Source: JAFDZV01 sp964455525
GTDB lineage: Bacteria; Bacteroidota; Ignavibacteria; OLB7
Direction: 5' to 3'
DNA: 64,000 nt
Assembly: GCA_964455525.1 (NCBI GenBank)
Contig: CAYVWR010000003.1
Location: forward strand, 186,001 to 250,000
Numbering within the stretch: the first letter of the stretch is position 1; each line of letters opens with the position of its first letter. The notes below the pieces were generated by a model, which worked only from the letters and a program-made list of their open reading frames with translations, made no database searches and was not told the DNA's origin. A program made the translations under genes and the position numbers. Shown in pieces: positions 62,921 to 64,000 of the stretch.

Positions 62921-62984
62921 CGGGCGGGCGGCCGCTTGCCCGTACAACCCTTCAAAACTGTATCGGCGAGCGGCCGCTCGCCTC
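62921..62984. promoter_or_regulatory. Pair of matching dyads upstream of hpd, candidate operator
   Basis: Two GC-rich palindromes centred on the same core GCGGCCGC lie at 62921-62942 and 62963-62984. The second contains a perfect 18-base palindrome (62965-62982); the first is a near-palindrome with two mismatched positions. Aligned at their centres they agree at 17 of 22 positions, and the centres are 42 bp apart, four helical turns. The hpd start is 13 bases past the second. This layout fits cooperative binding by a dimeric regulator. Confidence 0.5.
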
Positions 62985-62996
62985 TCCAAATCGACT

Positions 62997-64000
62997 ATGG
63001 AAACCGCAGAACAGCTCCGCACTTCCGAGCAGGGACAGGATCTTTTTCCGATTCGGGGAATTCATCATATAGAGTTCTACGTCGGTAACGCCAAGCAGGC
63101 GGCCTATTTCTATCGGCGCGCCCTTGGGTTCACCCTGCGCGGCTACCTTGGCCCGGAGACCGGCGTGCGCGATCGCGCGTCGTACTTCGTGCAGCAGGGG
63201 AAGATCCGTTTTATCCTGACAACCCCGCTCGACCCGGAATCGCCGATGGCCGAGCATATCAAGCTCCATGGCGACGGCGTACGCGATATCGCGTTCGAGG
63301 TGGAGAATGCCGAGGAGGCATACCGGATCACGACCGAGCGCGGCGCTCAGGGCGTGGCCGAGCCGCACGAGGTAAGCGATCGCTCCGGCACTGTCAAGCT
63401 GGCAACCATCGCCACCTACGGCGATACGGTGCACTCGTTTGTGCAGCGCGATGGCTTTGAAGGGCTTTTCCTTCCGAACTTTGTCGAGCGCGAGGATGCG
63501 CTGGCCGAGTCGGTCGGTCTGAAGTATGTCGATCATGTGGTCGGCAACGTGGACTGGAACCGGATGGAAGAGACCGTGAATTTCTATCGCAACATCTTCG
63601 GCTTCTCCCGGTTTGTCTCCTTCGACGACAAGGATATCTCCACCGAGCATAGCGCGCTTCGCTCCACCGTGGTCGCCAATGAGAGCAAGTGGGTGAAGTT
63701 CCCGATCAACGAGCCGGCCGAGGGGTTGAAGCGCTCGCAGATCGAGGAGTATGTGAAGTTCTACAAGGGCGCCGGTGTGCAGCATATCGCCATGGAGGCA
63801 GAGGATATCCTTGAGACCGTCGCAAAGATGCGCACCAATGGTGTGGAGTTCATCAGCGTTCCCGAAGCATACTATAACGATCTGACCGAGCGGGTTGGCG
63901 AGATATCCGAGTCGATCGAGGATCTGAAGAAGCTGAACATCCTGGTGGACCGCGACGACAAGGGCTATATGCTCCAGATCTTCACCAAGCCAGTAGAAGA
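62997..64000 (+). CDS. hpd: 4-hydroxyphenylpyruvate dioxygenase (3' end outside window)
   Basis: Iron(II) dioxygenase converting 4-hydroxyphenylpyruvate to homogentisate in tyrosine degradation. ATG at 62997 starts METAEQL, and the frame is open to the right edge (334 codons). It has two VOC-fold halves: the N-terminal one begins IRGIHHIEFYVGNAKQAAYFY, split by the start of helix 1. The C-terminal one holds the first iron ligand in YVDHVVGNVD and the second His in GVQHIAMEAEDI. The last residues seen, YMLQIFTKPVEE, are just before the third ligand Glu, which lies outside. Preceded by hisC and by the dyad pair. A long minus-strand frame across it is only a shadow. Confidence 0.94.
   Translation, partial: METAEQLRTSEQGQDLFPIRGIHHIEFYVGNAKQAAYFYRRALGFTLRGYLGPETGVRDRASYFVQQGKIRFILTTPLDPESPMAEHIKLHGDGVRDIAFEVENAEEAYRITTERGAQGVAEPHEVSDRSGTVKLATIATYGDTVHSFVQRDGFEGLFLPNFVEREDALAESVGLKYVDHVVGNVDWNRMEETVNFYRNIFGFSRFVSFDDKDISTEHSALRSTVVANESKWVKFPINEPAEGLKRSQIEEYVKFYKGAGVQHIAMEAEDILETVAKMRTNGVEFISVPEAYYNDLTERVGEISESIEDLKKLNILVDRDDKGYMLQIFTKPVE

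Noticed and set aside
62952..63785. 277-codon minus-strand frame over hpd
   Set aside because: Antisense shadow of 4-hydroxyphenylpyruvate dioxygenase.
1..64000. CRISPR arrays, insertion sequences, integrases, rRNA/tRNA genes, sigma-54 (-24/-12) promoters
   Set aside because: Looked for by eye on both strands; none found that meets the expected pattern. Near-matches to TGGCAC-N5-TTGC had wrong spacing or lay inside genes.

Overview
The window is a chromosomal segment of a GC-rich, Gram-negative, diderm bacterium of the Bacteroidota/Chlorobiota (FCB) group. The lineage call rests on several exported proteins with type IX secretion (Por) C-terminal sorting domains, a TonB-dependent receptor with a carboxypeptidase-like N-terminal domain, an LptE-family lipoprotein, a secreted protein of the family usually labelled 'asparagine synthetase B' in Bacteroidota, YtxH and DUF948 stress-type proteins, and a HisC-Hpd gene pair. 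A deep branch such as Kapabacteria or Ignavibacteria is my inference from GC content and family mix; no rRNA, tRNA or other marker is present to prove it. I see no CRISPR array, insertion sequence, phage gene, tRNA or rRNA.

Layout. 1-7.2 kb: the end of an ABC permease, a membrane fatty-acid desaturase (minus strand), a stand-alone B12-binding protein, a sigma-54 activator, LptE, a family 2 glycosyltransferase and purine nucleoside phosphorylase. 7.6-19.9 kb: a small unknown protein, then a same-strand block of exported proteins: a beta-helix protein, three paralogues sharing an unnamed N-terminal domain, a TonB receptor and a second large repeat protein. 20.1-26.8 kb: HflX, the 'AsnB-like' secreted protein, a periplasmic thioredoxin, an M61 peptidase and a Mn-type CDF exporter. 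26.8-28.1 kb is a decayed stretch holding a QueA-like remnant. 28.1-37.1 kb: pterin carbinolamine dehydratase, an exo/endonuclease/phosphatase lipoprotein, a small secreted protein, a 1729-residue VWA-NHL-Hydin-like surface protein and a MATE pump. 37.4-45.2 kb: lipoproteins, BtpA, YbaB, endonuclease III, a YfcE-type phosphoesterase, an ankyrin pseudogene, a 39-residue membrane protein, an alpha/beta hydrolase and RNase Z. 45.3-53.7 kb: a VWA (YfbK-type) protein, a seven-blade FG-GAP surface protein, a LytS/LytT two-component pair and a CNNM/CorC transporter. 53.7-64 kb: Ppx, PrmA and a frameshifted YdcF gene (minus strand), YtxH and DUF948 proteins, CoaX, IspH, a KTSC protein, HisC and the start of Hpd, cut by the right edge.

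How the genes fit together. Much of the window serves the envelope: Sec-exported and type IX-secreted repeat proteins (8.1-19.9, 30.4-35.6 and 48.2-49.8 kb), LptE for LPS assembly, a desaturase and a glycosyltransferase. A second theme is aromatic amino-acid turnover: PhhB, a HisC-type aminotransferase and 4-hydroxyphenylpyruvate dioxygenase, with a pair of matching GC-rich dyads 42 bp apart just before hpd. Housekeeping genes lie between these groups. Gene remnants (QueA-like, ankyrin, a truncated surface-protein paralogue, and a YdcF gene split at a G7 run) show local decay. Convergent gene ends mostly carry strong hairpins.
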